From positions 62,001 through 126,000 of the forward strand of contig CAWFFZ010000003.1 in assembly GCA_963815295.1 (NCBI GenBank): a stretch of 64,000 nucleotides of DNA, given 5' to 3'. The stretch is from JACDHG01 sp963815295 (GTDB taxonomy: Bacteria; Actinomycetota; Actinomycetes; Propionibacteriales; Nocardioidaceae). Below the pieces are notes generated by a model, which had not been told where the DNA came from, did no database searches, and worked only from the letters and a program-made list of their open reading frames with translations. Shown here piece by piece: positions 33,701-42,279 of this stretch; position 1 is the stretch's first letter; the number at the start of each line of letters is the position of its first letter. Position numbers and translations under genes: made by a program.

Positions 33701-34486
33701 GTGGACAGCGATTTGCCGGTTGCTTCCATCGGCTCGTGGTTCGCGGACACTGCCCTCGACGGGCCGATGCTGCTCGCGATACCCGTGGCCCTGATCGCTG
33801 GTCTCGTGTCGTTCTTCTCGCCGTGCGTGCTGCCCTTGCTGCCCGGCTACCTTTCGTACGTGACCGGGCTGTCCGCCGCCGACATCGTTTCCAACGGCAG
33901 CACTGGCCTGCGCGGCCGAATGGTGACCGGCACGCTGCTGTTCATCCTTGGCTTCTCGTTCGTGTTCGTCGCTGTGGGCGGAGCGTTCGGTCAGATCGGC
34001 TACTGGCTGATCGACCACCAGGCGGCGCTGATGCAGGTGCTGGGTGTGCTCACAATCGGGCTCGGCCTCGTGTTTGCCGGTGTGGTGCCGTGGTTTCAGC
34101 GTGATGTTCGGATCCACGCGGTGCCCGCGGTCGGACTTGGGGCTGCACCTCTGCTCGGTGTCCTGTTCGGGCTCGGCTGGACGCCGTGCATCGGGCCGAC
34201 TCTCGCCGCCGTGCTGTCCCTGTCGGGTCTCGGCGGGTCACCAACCAGGGGTGCCTTCCTGGCGTTCGTCTACTGCCTGGGGCTTGGTATCCCGTTCCTC
34301 GTTGCTGCCGTGTCGTACCGGAAGATGATGGTGACCGTCGGCTGGGTGCGGCGGCATCAGATCGCCGTGATGCGGTTCGGCGGAGCGATGCTCGTCGTGG
34401 TCGGCATGCTGCTGGTCACTGGTGTCTGGAACTCTGTGATCATCGACCTCAAGACCTGGGTGGGGGGATTTGAGACCGCCATCTGA
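33701..34486 (+). CDS. ccdA: Cytochrome c biogenesis protein CcdA
   Basis: A polytopic membrane protein of 261 residues that carries reducing power from cytosolic thioredoxin across the membrane. The core motif SFFSPCVLPLLPGYLSYV has the first active cysteine and LGWTPCIGPTLAAV the second; six hydrophobic helices are visible. GTG at 33701 has AGGAAG ten bases upstream; TTG at 33692, overlapping the previous stop, is too near that site but cannot be excluded. Confidence 0.93.
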   Translation: MDSDLPVASIGSWFADTALDGPMLLAIPVALIAGLVSFFSPCVLPLLPGYLSYVTGLSAADIVSNGSTGLRGRMVTGTLLFILGFSFVFVAVGGAFGQIGYWLIDHQAALMQVLGVLTIGLGLVFAGVVPWFQRDVRIHAVPAVGLGAAPLLGVLFGLGWTPCIGPTLAAVLSLSGLGGSPTRGAFLAFVYCLGLGIPFLVAAVSYRKMMVTVGWVRRHQIAVMRFGGAMLVVVGMLLVTGVWNSVIIDLKTWVGGFETAI

Positions 34487-36215
34487 CACTCGCGAGGAGA
34501 CGGACGAGCCGACGGAGCAAGGCGGGCTCGACCGTCCGTCTGGTCACGTCGACGCCCGGCCGGAGACGGACGGATCTGCAGGGCGCGGCGGTGCTGCACC
34601 GGCGCTGCGGCCGGTCGAGTTCTCCCGATGGATCTGGCGGCAGCTCACGTCGATGCGGACGGCGCTAATTTTGCTGTTCCTGTTGGCGGTCGCGGCCATC
34701 CCTGGCTCGCTGATCCCGCAGCAGCGGGTGGATCCCTCGGCCGTATTTTTGTTCAAGGAACGGCATCCGACGCTGACCCCGATTTTCGAGCGACTGTCGG
34801 TGTTCGACGTCTACAGCTCGATCTGGTTCAGCGCTATCTACCTGCTGCTGATGGTCTCGTTGGTGGGGTGCATCATCCCTCGACTGTTCGTCTACGCGCG
34901 GGCGGTGCGGCAGCGTCCACCGAAGGCGCCTCGCAACCTGGCCCGACTGTCGGCATACGACACCTGGACGACCGACGAGCAGCCAGCTGAGGTCGCCGAG
35001 CGTGCACGCGCCCTGTTGGCTTCGCAGCGACGGCGGGTCGATGTCGTCGTCGTGTCAGGGGCAGGCGACGCCGAAAGTGCCGGCGAGGTGGTCGTCAACG
35101 CGGAGAAGGGCTACCTGCGTGAGGCCGGCAACCTGCTCTTCCACTGCGCACTCGTCGTCGTGCTCGTCGGAGTTGCCGTCACCGGGTTGTTCGGGTTCAA
35201 GGGCTCAGCGGCCGTGGTCGCCGGGGAGGGTTTCTCTAACACCCTGCTGCAGTACGACGAGTTCACACCCGGCGCTCGCTTTGACGACTCCGAGCTGGCG
35301 CCGTTCAGCTTCACCGTCGAGGACTTCCACGTGCGGTGGGAGCGGGAGGGCGCCGGGGCCGGCACGCCGCTGACGTTCAGTGCCGACCTCGCGGTGACCG
35401 ACGAGCCCGGGGCGACGCCACGCGACTACAAGCTGCGCGTCAACCATCCGCTCGAGATCGGGGGTACGTCGGTCTACCTCGTCGGTCATGGGTACGCGCC
35501 TCGCGTCACCGTGCGCGACGGCAACGGCAACGTGGCCTACTCGGGGCCTGTGGTGTTCTTGCCGCAGGACGGCTCGTTCGTTTCGTTCGGTGTGATCAAG
35601 GCGCCGGACGCGTCGCCGGTGCAGCTGGGATTCGAGGGCTACTTCTTCCCGACCGCCAGCCTGTGTGAAGGACAGCCCTGCTCGACGTTCCCGGACGCCG
35701 ACAACCCGGTGCTGTCGCTGTTGGCCTACCAGGGGGATCTCGGGGTCGACGGCGGCGAGCCGCAGTCGGTCTACGTGCTCGACAAGGACGACCTCACGCC
35801 GTTCACGACGCCTGGAGGTAATCCCCGTGCGCTGCTCTTGCACCCTGGCGAACGGGTCAAGCTCAATGGCGGAGCCGGGTCGATCACGTTCGACGGCTAC
35901 GACCGCTGGGTGCGGCTGCAGATCAACAAGGCGCCGGGCAAGGTCGTCCCGCTCGCGGGCGTGCTGGCCGCGATCGTCGGCCTGCTCGCCACGTTGTTCA
36001 TCCGACCCCGGCGGACCTGGGTGCGAGTGCGCGCTCAGGGCGGCGGTAGCGTGGTCGAGGTCGCGGCGCTCGACCGCGTGTCGGCCGGCGATCCAGCCGC
36101 TCACGTTGCCGATGTCGCAGCGTCGCTGCGAGGGGCAATGCCGTCGGCTGGCAGTGGTGAGCCCGGTCAGGTCGGTAAGCCCGCAGGGCCCGGTCAGCAG
36201 GAGGACACACGATGA
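34470..36215 (+). CDS. resB: Cytochrome c biogenesis protein ResB
   Basis: A 581-residue membrane protein that, with CcsB, delivers heme and attaches it to apocytochrome c outside the membrane. After a charged 45-residue start come helices at about 62-80 (RTALILLFLLAVAAIPGSL), 110-130 and 215-235, then a large external domain, and a last helix (VVPLAGVLAAIVGLLATLF). PGSLIPQ and YLREAGNLLFHCALVVVLVG are ResB hallmarks. TTG at 34470 sits after a GGGGGGA run and overlaps ccdA by 17 bp. A CEGQPCSTF pair may form a disulfide. Confidence 0.93.
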   Translation: MRPPSDTREETDEPTEQGGLDRPSGHVDARPETDGSAGRGGAAPALRPVEFSRWIWRQLTSMRTALILLFLLAVAAIPGSLIPQQRVDPSAVFLFKERHPTLTPIFERLSVFDVYSSIWFSAIYLLLMVSLVGCIIPRLFVYARAVRQRPPKAPRNLARLSAYDTWTTDEQPAEVAERARALLASQRRRVDVVVVSGAGDAESAGEVVVNAEKGYLREAGNLLFHCALVVVLVGVAVTGLFGFKGSAAVVAGEGFSNTLLQYDEFTPGARFDDSELAPFSFTVEDFHVRWEREGAGAGTPLTFSADLAVTDEPGATPRDYKLRVNHPLEIGGTSVYLVGHGYAPRVTVRDGNGNVAYSGPVVFLPQDGSFVSFGVIKAPDASPVQLGFEGYFFPTASLCEGQPCSTFPDADNPVLSLLAYQGDLGVDGGEPQSVYVLDKDDLTPFTTPGGNPRALLLHPGERVKLNGGAGSITFDGYDRWVRLQINKAPGKVVPLAGVLAAIVGLLATLFIRPRRTWVRVRAQGGGSVVEVAALDRVSAGDPAAHVADVAASLRGAMPSAGSGEPGQVGKPAGPGQQEDTR

Positions 36216-37261
36216 CGGAGACGCTCGCGACGCTCAGCAACAACACGTTGTACTCAGCCACGGTCGTTTATGCACTTGCCATGGTGGCCCACATCGCCGA
36301 GTGGGCGATGGCGCGCGGATTGCCTGCCGACGTTGGCATGGTCGAACGGCGTACGGCGATGATGCAGCGCGGCTCCGCAGAGGCGGCGACGTCCGAGCAC
36401 GGCTCAACGATCACCTCGGCCGGTGCTCAAGGGCCTGTCGCGACCGCGGGCGGCGACCCGACCCTGGCTGGCGAGCGAGTCGCTGCCGATGTTGAGCGCA
36501 GCGATCGTTTCGGGCGGATCGGGTTCGCGTTGACTGTGCTCGGTCTGCTGCTGCACACGGTCGGGGTTGTCTGTCGGGGGATCGCTGCCGAACGGGTGCC
36601 CTGGGGCAGCATGTACGAGTTCGCGATCACAGGCTCGCTGGCGGTCGCCGCGGCATACGTCTTGCTGGTCAGGCGTTACAAGGTGCGCTGGCTCGGGTTG
36701 CTCGTCACCGCGTTCCTTGTCACCGTGCTGGGGATCGCGGTCATCGTGCTCTATCGGCCGGTCGCTCCACTCGTGCCGGCGTTGCACTCCTACTGGCTCG
36801 CGATCCACGTGTCTGCGGCAGCTATTGCCGGCGGGGCGTTCACGGTCGGTGCGCTGGCATCGGTGCTCTACCTGTTGCGCAGTCGGCTGGAGGCGAAGGC
36901 GGTGGCCGACCCGGCGTTGCCGCGCACGGGCTTCTTGTGGCGGGCTCCGTCGGCGGCCGACATCGACCGGGTGTCGTATCGGGTGCATGCGTTCGCGTTT
37001 CCGCTGTGGACGTTTGCCGTCCTCGCAGGCGCGATCTGGGCGGAGTATGCGTGGGGCCGCTATTGGGGCTGGGACCCCAAGGAGGTCTGGGCCTTCATCA
37101 CCTGGGTCGTGTATGCCGCCTACCTGCATGCGCGGGCGACGGCTGGCTGGCAGGGGCGGGCGGCGGCGTACGTTGCGCTGTTCGGGTTCGCGACGTTCAT
37201 CTTCAACTTCGTCGGCATCAACCTCTTCGGCTCAGGGCTCCACTCCTACTCCGGCATGTAG
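36212..37261 (+). CDS. ccsB: Cytochrome c biogenesis protein CcsB (CcsA-type heme handler)
   Basis: A 349-residue polytopic protein with eight or so hydrophobic helices. The periplasmic tryptophan-rich heme-binding WWD segment is WGRYWGWDPKEVWAFITW, flanked by histidines at LHSYWLAIHVS and YLHARATAGW. It partners ResB, whose stop it overlaps by ATGA. Together with the TlpA-like protein and CcdA this makes a complete System II cytochrome c synthase set. The stop is followed by palindromic tandem repeats. Confidence 0.95.
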   Translation: MTETLATLSNNTLYSATVVYALAMVAHIAEWAMARGLPADVGMVERRTAMMQRGSAEAATSEHGSTITSAGAQGPVATAGGDPTLAGERVAADVERSDRFGRIGFALTVLGLLLHTVGVVCRGIAAERVPWGSMYEFAITGSLAVAAAYVLLVRRYKVRWLGLLVTAFLVTVLGIAVIVLYRPVAPLVPALHSYWLAIHVSAAAIAGGAFTVGALASVLYLLRSRLEAKAVADPALPRTGFLWRAPSAADIDRVSYRVHAFAFPLWTFAVLAGAIWAEYAWGRYWGWDPKEVWAFITWVVYAAYLHARATAGWQGRAAAYVALFGFATFIFNFVGINLFGSGLHSYSGM

Positions 37262-37266
37262 TGGGC

Positions 37267-37435
37267 AGTGGCCGACATGGGGCGGGCCTAGGCCGGCATC
37301 AGGTCGGCCACTTCGAGGAGACCACCCTGCAGTGGCCGACATGGAGTGGGTTCTGGCTGGCATGGGGTCGGCCACTTCGAGCAGACCACCCTGCGGTGGG
37401 TTCTGGCCGGCATGAGGTCGGCCACTTCGAGCGGG
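37267..37435. repeat. 64-bp tandem palindromic repeats (2.6 copies)
   Basis: Copies run 37267-37330 and 37331-37394, and a partial third lacks the left arm (37395 to about 37435). Each full unit has GTGGCCGAC near its start and GTCGGCCAC later (37268-37276 with 37303-37311; 37332-37340 with 37367-37375), so each can fold into a hairpin. The block fills the gap between the convergent ccsB and PLDc_N genes and may also terminate transcription from both sides. Confidence 0.85.
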
Positions 37436-37445
37436 ACGAGCAGAG

Positions 37446-37763
37446 CTAAGCCAGTTGGGGCTTGTCATCCTCAGGGGGTGGCGGCTGTTTGCGCGGGGGT
37501 GGCTTGCGCAGGCTGCGCAGGAAGTCGGGGTCGTCGTCGGGAGCGACCACGCGAGGCCGCGGCTTCGGCGGAGTGCGGACGACCTTGCTGCCGTTCGGGC
37601 GACCAAGCGTCAACCAGCCAATGGGACCTGCCAACGGCACAAGCACAATGAGTCCCCATCCCCAGCGGGGCAGCTGCCGCACCTGCCGCGGATCGGACTG
37701 CGATATCTCGATCCACGCATAGATGTGCAGCACGATGACCAGGATGATGGGAAGGAACCTCAT
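37446..37763 (-). CDS. PLDc_N-domain small membrane protein
   Basis: A 105-residue protein with two hydrophobic helices, RFLPIILVIVLHIYAWIEI and WGWGLIVLVPLAGPIGWLTLGRP, joined by a short loop: the pattern of the phospholipase D nuclease N-terminal (PLDc_N) domain found alone in many actinobacteria. No phospholipase catalytic HKD motif exists. The rest is a charged Pro-rich cytosolic tail (RKPPPRKQPPPPEDD). ATG at 37763 is preceded by GGAGG ten bases upstream. Function unknown. Confidence 0.82.
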   Translation of the reverse strand: MRFLPIILVIVLHIYAWIEISQSDPRQVRQLPRWGWGLIVLVPLAGPIGWLTLGRPNGSKVVRTPPKPRPRVVAPDDDPDFLRSLRKPPPRKQPPPPEDDKPQLA

Positions 37764-37892
37764 TGCAGCTCGACCTCCTCGACACGGCACCCACTAAGGA
37801 ACTGGTGCTCAACTCTCAGAGTAGACCTGCCCCCCAAACCATGCGGTCTGTTTCAGCAGCCGGTCAAATCGCCACAGACCGCGAGCACTGGC

Positions 37893-37898
37893 TAGGGT
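37893..37898 (+). promoter_or_regulatory. -10 box TAGGGT, leaderless start
   Basis: TAGGGT ends 7 bases before the GTG at 37906 and supports that codon as a leaderless start. Confidence 0.45.
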
Positions 37899-37905
37899 GC
37901 CGTGC

Positions 37906-38877
37906 GTGACCGCTCTTCTGCCCGTGACCGTCGCGGATGTCGAGGCGGCAGCCCGTCGGATCGCTGGCGCCGTACGTCGGACGCCGTTGCTTCCTTCCCA
38001 GCTCGGGACTGCCGCATCGCCCCTGTGGTTGAAGGCCGAGTGCCTCCAGCTCGGCGGCTCGTTCAAGCTGCGCGGAGCCACCAACGCCGTCACACAGCTC
38101 ACCGACCAGCAACGAGCGCGGGGCATCATCACCCACTCGTCCGGCAACCATGCGCAGGCTGTCGCGCGGGCCGCGCGCGATGCCGGCATCCGGGCAACCA
38201 TCGTGATGCCCCGTGGGACTCCTGCGATCAAGCGGGAGGCAACGAGAGCGCTTGGGGCCGAGATCGTCGATGTCGAGATATCGCAACGCGCGTCGGTCAT
38301 GGAGGAGATCCAGGCGAAAACCAGAGCAGTGTTCGTGTCACCGTTCGACGACGCCGCCGTCATTGCCGGGCAAGGCACGATCGGCCTCGAGATCCTCGAG
38401 GACCTGCCCGAAGTGGCAGCTGTCTACGTCCCGGTCAGCGGGGGCGGACTGATCAGCGGGATCGCTACCGCCCTCAAGGCCTCCCGTCCGCATCTGCGAG
38501 TGATCGGAGTCGAGCCTGAGCTGGCCGGCGACCTCGCCGAGGGTTTCGCGGCAGGACGCCGCGTCATCTGGGACACCGCCGACACGGGGCGGACCATCGC
38601 CGACGGGTTGCGGGTCCCGAGCGTCGGCGTGACCACCTGGCCGATCATCAGAGAGCTCGTCGACGACGTGGTGACGGTGAGCGAAGACGCGATCCGCGCC
38701 GCAATGCGCGCCGTGGTCCTCGGCGCCAAGCTCGTGTGCGAGCCCAGCGGCGCCGTCGCTGTCGCGGGCTATCTCGAGTATGCCGACCGATCCCCCGGGC
38801 CTGCCGTTGCGGTGGTCTCGGGCGGCAACGTCGAGCCCTCGCTGCTGCGCGACGTCCTGGCCGAGCAGCCTGGGTAG
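37906..38877 (+). CDS. Threonine/serine ammonia-lyase (PLP, short form)
   Basis: A 323-residue fold-type II PLP enzyme. The Schiff-base lysine is K54 in GGSFKLRGATNA; the substrate loop is SSGNHAQAVA, the phosphate-binding glycine loop is PVSGGGLISG, and CEPSGAVAVAGYL follows. There is no C-terminal ACT domain, so this is the unregulated catabolic type, deaminating threonine or serine to 2-oxo acids; serine racemase is another possibility. Single gene with its own promoter. Confidence 0.87.
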   Translation: MTALLPVTVADVEAAARRIAGAVRRTPLLPSQLGTAASPLWLKAECLQLGGSFKLRGATNAVTQLTDQQRARGIITHSSGNHAQAVARAARDAGIRATIVMPRGTPAIKREATRALGAEIVDVEISQRASVMEEIQAKTRAVFVSPFDDAAVIAGQGTIGLEILEDLPEVAAVYVPVSGGGLISGIATALKASRPHLRVIGVEPELAGDLAEGFAAGRRVIWDTADTGRTIADGLRVPSVGVTTWPIIRELVDDVVTVSEDAIRAAMRAVVLGAKLVCEPSGAVAVAGYLEYADRSPGPAVAVVSGGNVEPSLLRDVLAEQPG

Positions 38878-38880
38878 GCT
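38875..38880 (+). promoter_or_regulatory. -10 box TAGGCT overlapping a stop codon
   Basis: TAGGCT includes the TAG stop of the ammonia-lyase gene and ends 9 bases before the GTG at 38890, so the next gene probably has its own leaderless transcript. Confidence 0.4.
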
Positions 38881-38889
38881 GACCGCGCT

Positions 38890-39153
38890 GTGAAGACCTT
38901 TGCCCGCTACACCCTCGCTCGGCTGCTCCTGTTCCTTGCCGCGTACGGCCTGCTGTGGGCGGTGTTTGGCCAATGGGTCGAGTGGAACTCCATCACCGCA
39001 TTGGGCCTGGCGCTCATTGCGATGCTGATCTCGTCAGCCGTTGCGCTGTTCGTGCTGCGCTCGCTCCGCGACGACTTCGCTGTCGAGGTGGCGGCCCGCG
39101 CCGAGCGAGCCAAGGCGGCGTACGAGGCGCGCAGGCAGGCTGAGGACGACTGA
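38890..39153 (+). CDS. DUF4229 small membrane protein
   Basis: An 87-residue protein with two transmembrane helices (LLLFLAAYGLLWAVFG, then ITALGLALIAMLISSAVALFVL) and a charged Ala-rich cytosolic tail. This is the DUF4229 pattern seen beside menA in many actinobacteria. Function unknown. Its stop is 9 bp from the convergent menA stop. Confidence 0.83.
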   Translation: MKTFARYTLARLLLFLAAYGLLWAVFGQWVEWNSITALGLALIAMLISSAVALFVLRSLRDDFAVEVAARAERAKAAYEARRQAEDD

Positions 39154-39162
39154 CGTTCTACC

Positions 39163-40044
39163 TCAGCTGGCGGCCGCAATGACATAGCCGGCGAGGATCC
39201 CAACGGCGTAGACGAGCTCGGTGAGTCCGGTATCTCGCAGCACCGGGATCAGCGCAGCACCTGTAGCCCCGCGCCGGACCGCGGCCTGAGCGCGGATCGA
39301 CAGCGGCAGCGAAAGAGCCGCCAGCGCCAGCCACCACGAGGTTGCTGCAGCCGCGACGACCACGAACGCGTACGCCGCTGCGTGCAGGCCGGCGTACACC
39401 TCACGCGAAACCTGGTCGCCGAGCTTGACCGCGAGGGTGCGCTTGCCGGCAGTGATGTCGGTGGGGATGTCGCGCAGGTTGTTGGCGACCAGGATCGCCA
39501 CCGCCAGTGACCCCACGCCGCAGCCCACCCAGACGACGCTGGCTGCGATCCGCTCGACTTGCACGTACGTCGTGCCGACGACGGCCACGAGACCGAAGAA
39601 CACGAAGACACTCGCCTCTCCGAAGCCCCGATAGCCGTAGGGCCGGCGGCCGCCGGTGTAGTACCACGCCGCCACGATCGCGACTGCGCCAACCGCGACC
39701 AACCACCACGCGGTCGTCAGCGCGAGGACCAACCCCGCGACGGCGGCGACGCCGAAAGCCGCGAACGCGGCGGCCTTCACCTGATCGGGCGGTGCCGCCC
39801 CCGACCCCACCAACCGCATCGGGCCGACGCGTCCCTCGTCGGTGCCGCGCACGCCGTCGGAGTAGTCGTTGGCGTAGTTGACACCCACCTGCAGGCTCAC
39901 CGACACGACGAGGGCGAGCAGCGCCTTCCACCATACAAACGAGTCGGCGTAGACGGCTGCACCCGTGCCCGCGAGGACGGGGGAGATCGCAGCGGGGAGC
40001 GTACGCGGGCGGGCGCCCTCGACCCATTGCGTGCTGGTGGCCAT
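39163..40044 (-). CDS. menA: 1,4-dihydroxy-2-naphthoate polyprenyltransferase
   Basis: UbiA-family membrane prenyltransferase that joins a polyprenyl chain to dihydroxynaphthoate, giving demethylmenaquinone. 293 residues with the first Asp-rich motif NYANDYSDGVRGTD and the second around NNLRDIPTDITAGKRTLAV; about eight hydrophobic helices. Divergent from menE. Product goes to MenG (47406). Confidence 0.94.
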   Translation of the reverse strand: MATSTQWVEGARPRTLPAAISPVLAGTGAAVYADSFVWWKALLALVVSVSLQVGVNYANDYSDGVRGTDEGRVGPMRLVGSGAAPPDQVKAAAFAAFGVAAVAGLVLALTTAWWLVAVGAVAIVAAWYYTGGRRPYGYRGFGEASVFVFFGLVAVVGTTYVQVERIAASVVWVGCGVGSLAVAILVANNLRDIPTDITAGKRTLAVKLGDQVSREVYAGLHAAAYAFVVVAAAATSWWLALAALSLPLSIRAQAAVRRGATGAALIPVLRDTGLTELVYAVGILAGYVIAAAS

Positions 40045-40105
40045 GACGGCGGTCAGTCTCCCATCTGCCCCTCATGGCCCAAGGTTTGGTAGGGGAGGTG
40101 GGCCA

Positions 40106-40111
40106 TAGGGT
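40106..40111 (+). promoter_or_regulatory. -10 box TAGGGT, leaderless start of menE
   Basis: TAGGGT ends 7 bases before the ATG at 40119 and favours that start over an in-frame ATG at 40074. Confidence 0.5.
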
Positions 40112-40118
40112 GGCGGAT

Positions 40119-41261
40119 ATGGCTGACGACAGCGGGGGCCCGACGCACCATCACCAGGACGGGGCAAGCCTGCGTCCGGTGGGTGGCCATCCGCGGGATG
40201 TCGAACGGCTGCTGCGATCGTGGCTCACGGAGCCGGATGCCAGCACTGGGTCGGAATCCACAGTCGTGGTCGCGACCTCCGGGTCGACCGGGAAGCCGAA
40301 GTCGGTAGCCCTGTCGGCGCGGGCGATCTGCGCCTCTGCAACCGCCTCGCTGGCGCGGCTCGGCGGTCCCGGGCAGTGGGTGCTTGCGCTGCCGACAGAC
40401 CACGTCGCGGGCCTGCAGGTGCTCGCCCGGTCGATCCTCGCCGACACGTCGCCGGTGCTCCTCGACGACCACCGTGACCTTCCGTCGGCCACTGCGGCGC
40501 TGACCGGCGACCGGCGATACCTGGCGATCGTCCCGACGCAACTGCACCGATGGCTGCCCGTGGACTCGCACGTCGAAGCGTTGGCGTCTTACGACGCTGT
40601 GCTCCTCGGGGGTGGCGCGGCCCGCACGGCGCTGCTCGACGAGGCGCGCTCGCGCGGGATCCGGTTGGTGACGACATACGGCATGAGCGAGACCGGTGGC
40701 GGCTGCGTCTACGACGGGGTTGCACTGGACGGCGTCGCGGTCGCGCTGGGCAATGCGGGGGAGGTCCGCATTGCCGGGCCGACGCTGTTTGACGGGTACG
40801 TCGGCGAGCCTGACTTGACGGCTGACGTGCTGCGTGACGGCTGGCTGCACACTCAGGACGTGGGCCGGTTCGATCTGGACGGGCGGCTCGAGGTGCTGGG
40901 CCGGGTCGACGACGTGGTCGTGAGCGGTGGCGTCAACGTCGCGTTGCCGGTGGTCGAGAGCCGGCTGGCAGAGCTGCCCGGGCGGGCGGACTGGGCGGTG
41001 GTTGCGGTTGCTGACGTGGAGTGGGGCTCGCGCGTCGTCGCCGTGGTTTCGACGGATGGCACGGCGTTGTCGAGCCGGGCGGATTCGGGCGAGAGTCGTC
41101 CAACACCGGACCTGTCCGCTGTCCGCGACTTCGTCGCCCAGGAGCTGCCGAAGGAGTGGGCGCCGCGGTCCGTGGTCGAGGTCGATCGGTTGCCGCGGCT
41201 GAAGTCGGGCAAGGTCGACCGGCAGGCGCTGGTCCGCCACGTCGAGGCCGTCGATGGCTGA
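40119..41261 (+). CDS. menE: o-Succinylbenzoate-CoA ligase
   Basis: Adenylate-forming enzyme that activates o-succinylbenzoate to its CoA thioester. At 380 residues it is the shortened actinobacterial form. VVVATSGSTGKPKSVALS is the ATP loop, TTYGMSETGGGCVYDG the A5 motif, LHTQDVGRFDLDGRLEVLGR the A7/A8 region, and LPRLKSGKVDRQAL carries the C-terminal catalytic Lys. It overlaps menC by 8 bp. Confidence 0.93.
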   Translation: MADDSGGPTHHHQDGASLRPVGGHPRDVERLLRSWLTEPDASTGSESTVVVATSGSTGKPKSVALSARAICASATASLARLGGPGQWVLALPTDHVAGLQVLARSILADTSPVLLDDHRDLPSATAALTGDRRYLAIVPTQLHRWLPVDSHVEALASYDAVLLGGGAARTALLDEARSRGIRLVTTYGMSETGGGCVYDGVALDGVAVALGNAGEVRIAGPTLFDGYVGEPDLTADVLRDGWLHTQDVGRFDLDGRLEVLGRVDDVVVSGGVNVALPVVESRLAELPGRADWAVVAVADVEWGSRVVAVVSTDGTALSSRADSGESRPTPDLSAVRDFVAQELPKEWAPRSVVEVDRLPRLKSGKVDRQALVRHVEAVDG

Positions 41262-42279
41262 CCTCGGTGATTCGTCCGGCGGCGCCACGGTCGGACTCGG
41301 CGCCGTGCGTCGGAGGCACCCGGAGCTGCGGATCGACGTGTTCTCGGTGCCGATGAACGTCCGGTTCCGCCAGGTCGACCACCGCGAAGGTGTCGTCGTC
41401 CGCGGGCCGGCAGGGACGGGCGAGTTCAGCCCGTTCTGGGAGTACGACGTCGTTGAGTCAGCGCCGTGGCTCGCCTCCGCCATAGAGGCTGCCGAGGTCG
41501 GATTTCCCAGCCCCGTAAGGGATGTCGTCCCCGTCAACTGCACCGTCCCGGCCGTCGACCCGCACCGCGCGGCCGCGATCGTCCTTGCTCCGCACGGGTG
41601 TCGGACTGCCAAGGTCAAGGTCGCCGAGCCGGGCCAGTCGCTGGCGGACGACGTAGCCCGGGTCGGCGCCGTCAGGGATGCACTCGGAAGCGACGGGCGC
41701 GTACGAGTCGACGCCAACGGCGGCTGGTCGGTGTCGGACGCCGTGATCGCGCTCGGGGAGCTGGCCCAGTTCGACCTCGAGTACGCCGAGCAGCCCGTCG
41801 CTAGTGTCGAGGAGCTCGCCGAGGTGAGGCGCCGCGTCGACACACCGATCGCAGCCGACGAGTCCATCCGTCGCGCCGGGGATCCCCTTCGCGTCAAGCG
41901 GCTCGGCGCCGCAGACATCGCAGTGCTCAAAGTGCAGCCCCTCGGTGGGGTGCGCACATCCCTGCGACTTGCCGAGCAGCTCGACATGCCCGTGGTCGTG
42001 TCGAGCGCGCTCGAGACATCGGTCGGCATCGCGGCCGGTGTGGCCCTGGCCGCCGCGCTCCCCGAACTGCCGTACGCGTGTGGGCTCGCGACGACGTCGA
42101 TGCTGTCCGCTGACCTGACGGCCGAGCCGCTGACGCCGACCGCTGGCGTTCTGCAGGTCCGAGCCGTTGAGCCGTCGCCTGACCTGCTCGACGCCGCGCG
42201 CGCTGATGCCGCCACGACGCAGCGGTGGCTGGAGCGACTCGCCGCGTGTGACCGTGTGCTGCAGAATCTGGCGAGATGA
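41254..42279 (+). CDS. menC: o-Succinylbenzoate synthase
   Basis: Enolase-superfamily dehydratase making o-succinylbenzoate from SHCHC. 341 residues: the KxK motif in TAKVKVAEP, metal ligands in VRVDANGGW, EYAEQPV and IAADESI, and the second catalytic Lys in AVLKVQPLGGVRTS. Start overlaps menE, stop overlaps menD by ATGA. Members of this family can also be N-acylamino acid racemases, but the men context decides. Confidence 0.94.
   Translation: MADLGDSSGGATVGLGAVRRRHPELRIDVFSVPMNVRFRQVDHREGVVVRGPAGTGEFSPFWEYDVVESAPWLASAIEAAEVGFPSPVRDVVPVNCTVPAVDPHRAAAIVLAPHGCRTAKVKVAEPGQSLADDVARVGAVRDALGSDGRVRVDANGGWSVSDAVIALGELAQFDLEYAEQPVASVEELAEVRRRVDTPIAADESIRRAGDPLRVKRLGAADIAVLKVQPLGGVRTSLRLAEQLDMPVVVSSALETSVGIAAGVALAAALPELPYACGLATTSMLSADLTAEPLTPTAGVLQVRAVEPSPDLLDAARADAATTQRWLERLAACDRVLQNLAR

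Noticed and set aside
37262..37445. A small coding sequence in the repeats after ccsB
   Set aside because: The open frame simply translates the tandem palindromic units and gives repeating Trp/Gly/His strings with no start signal.
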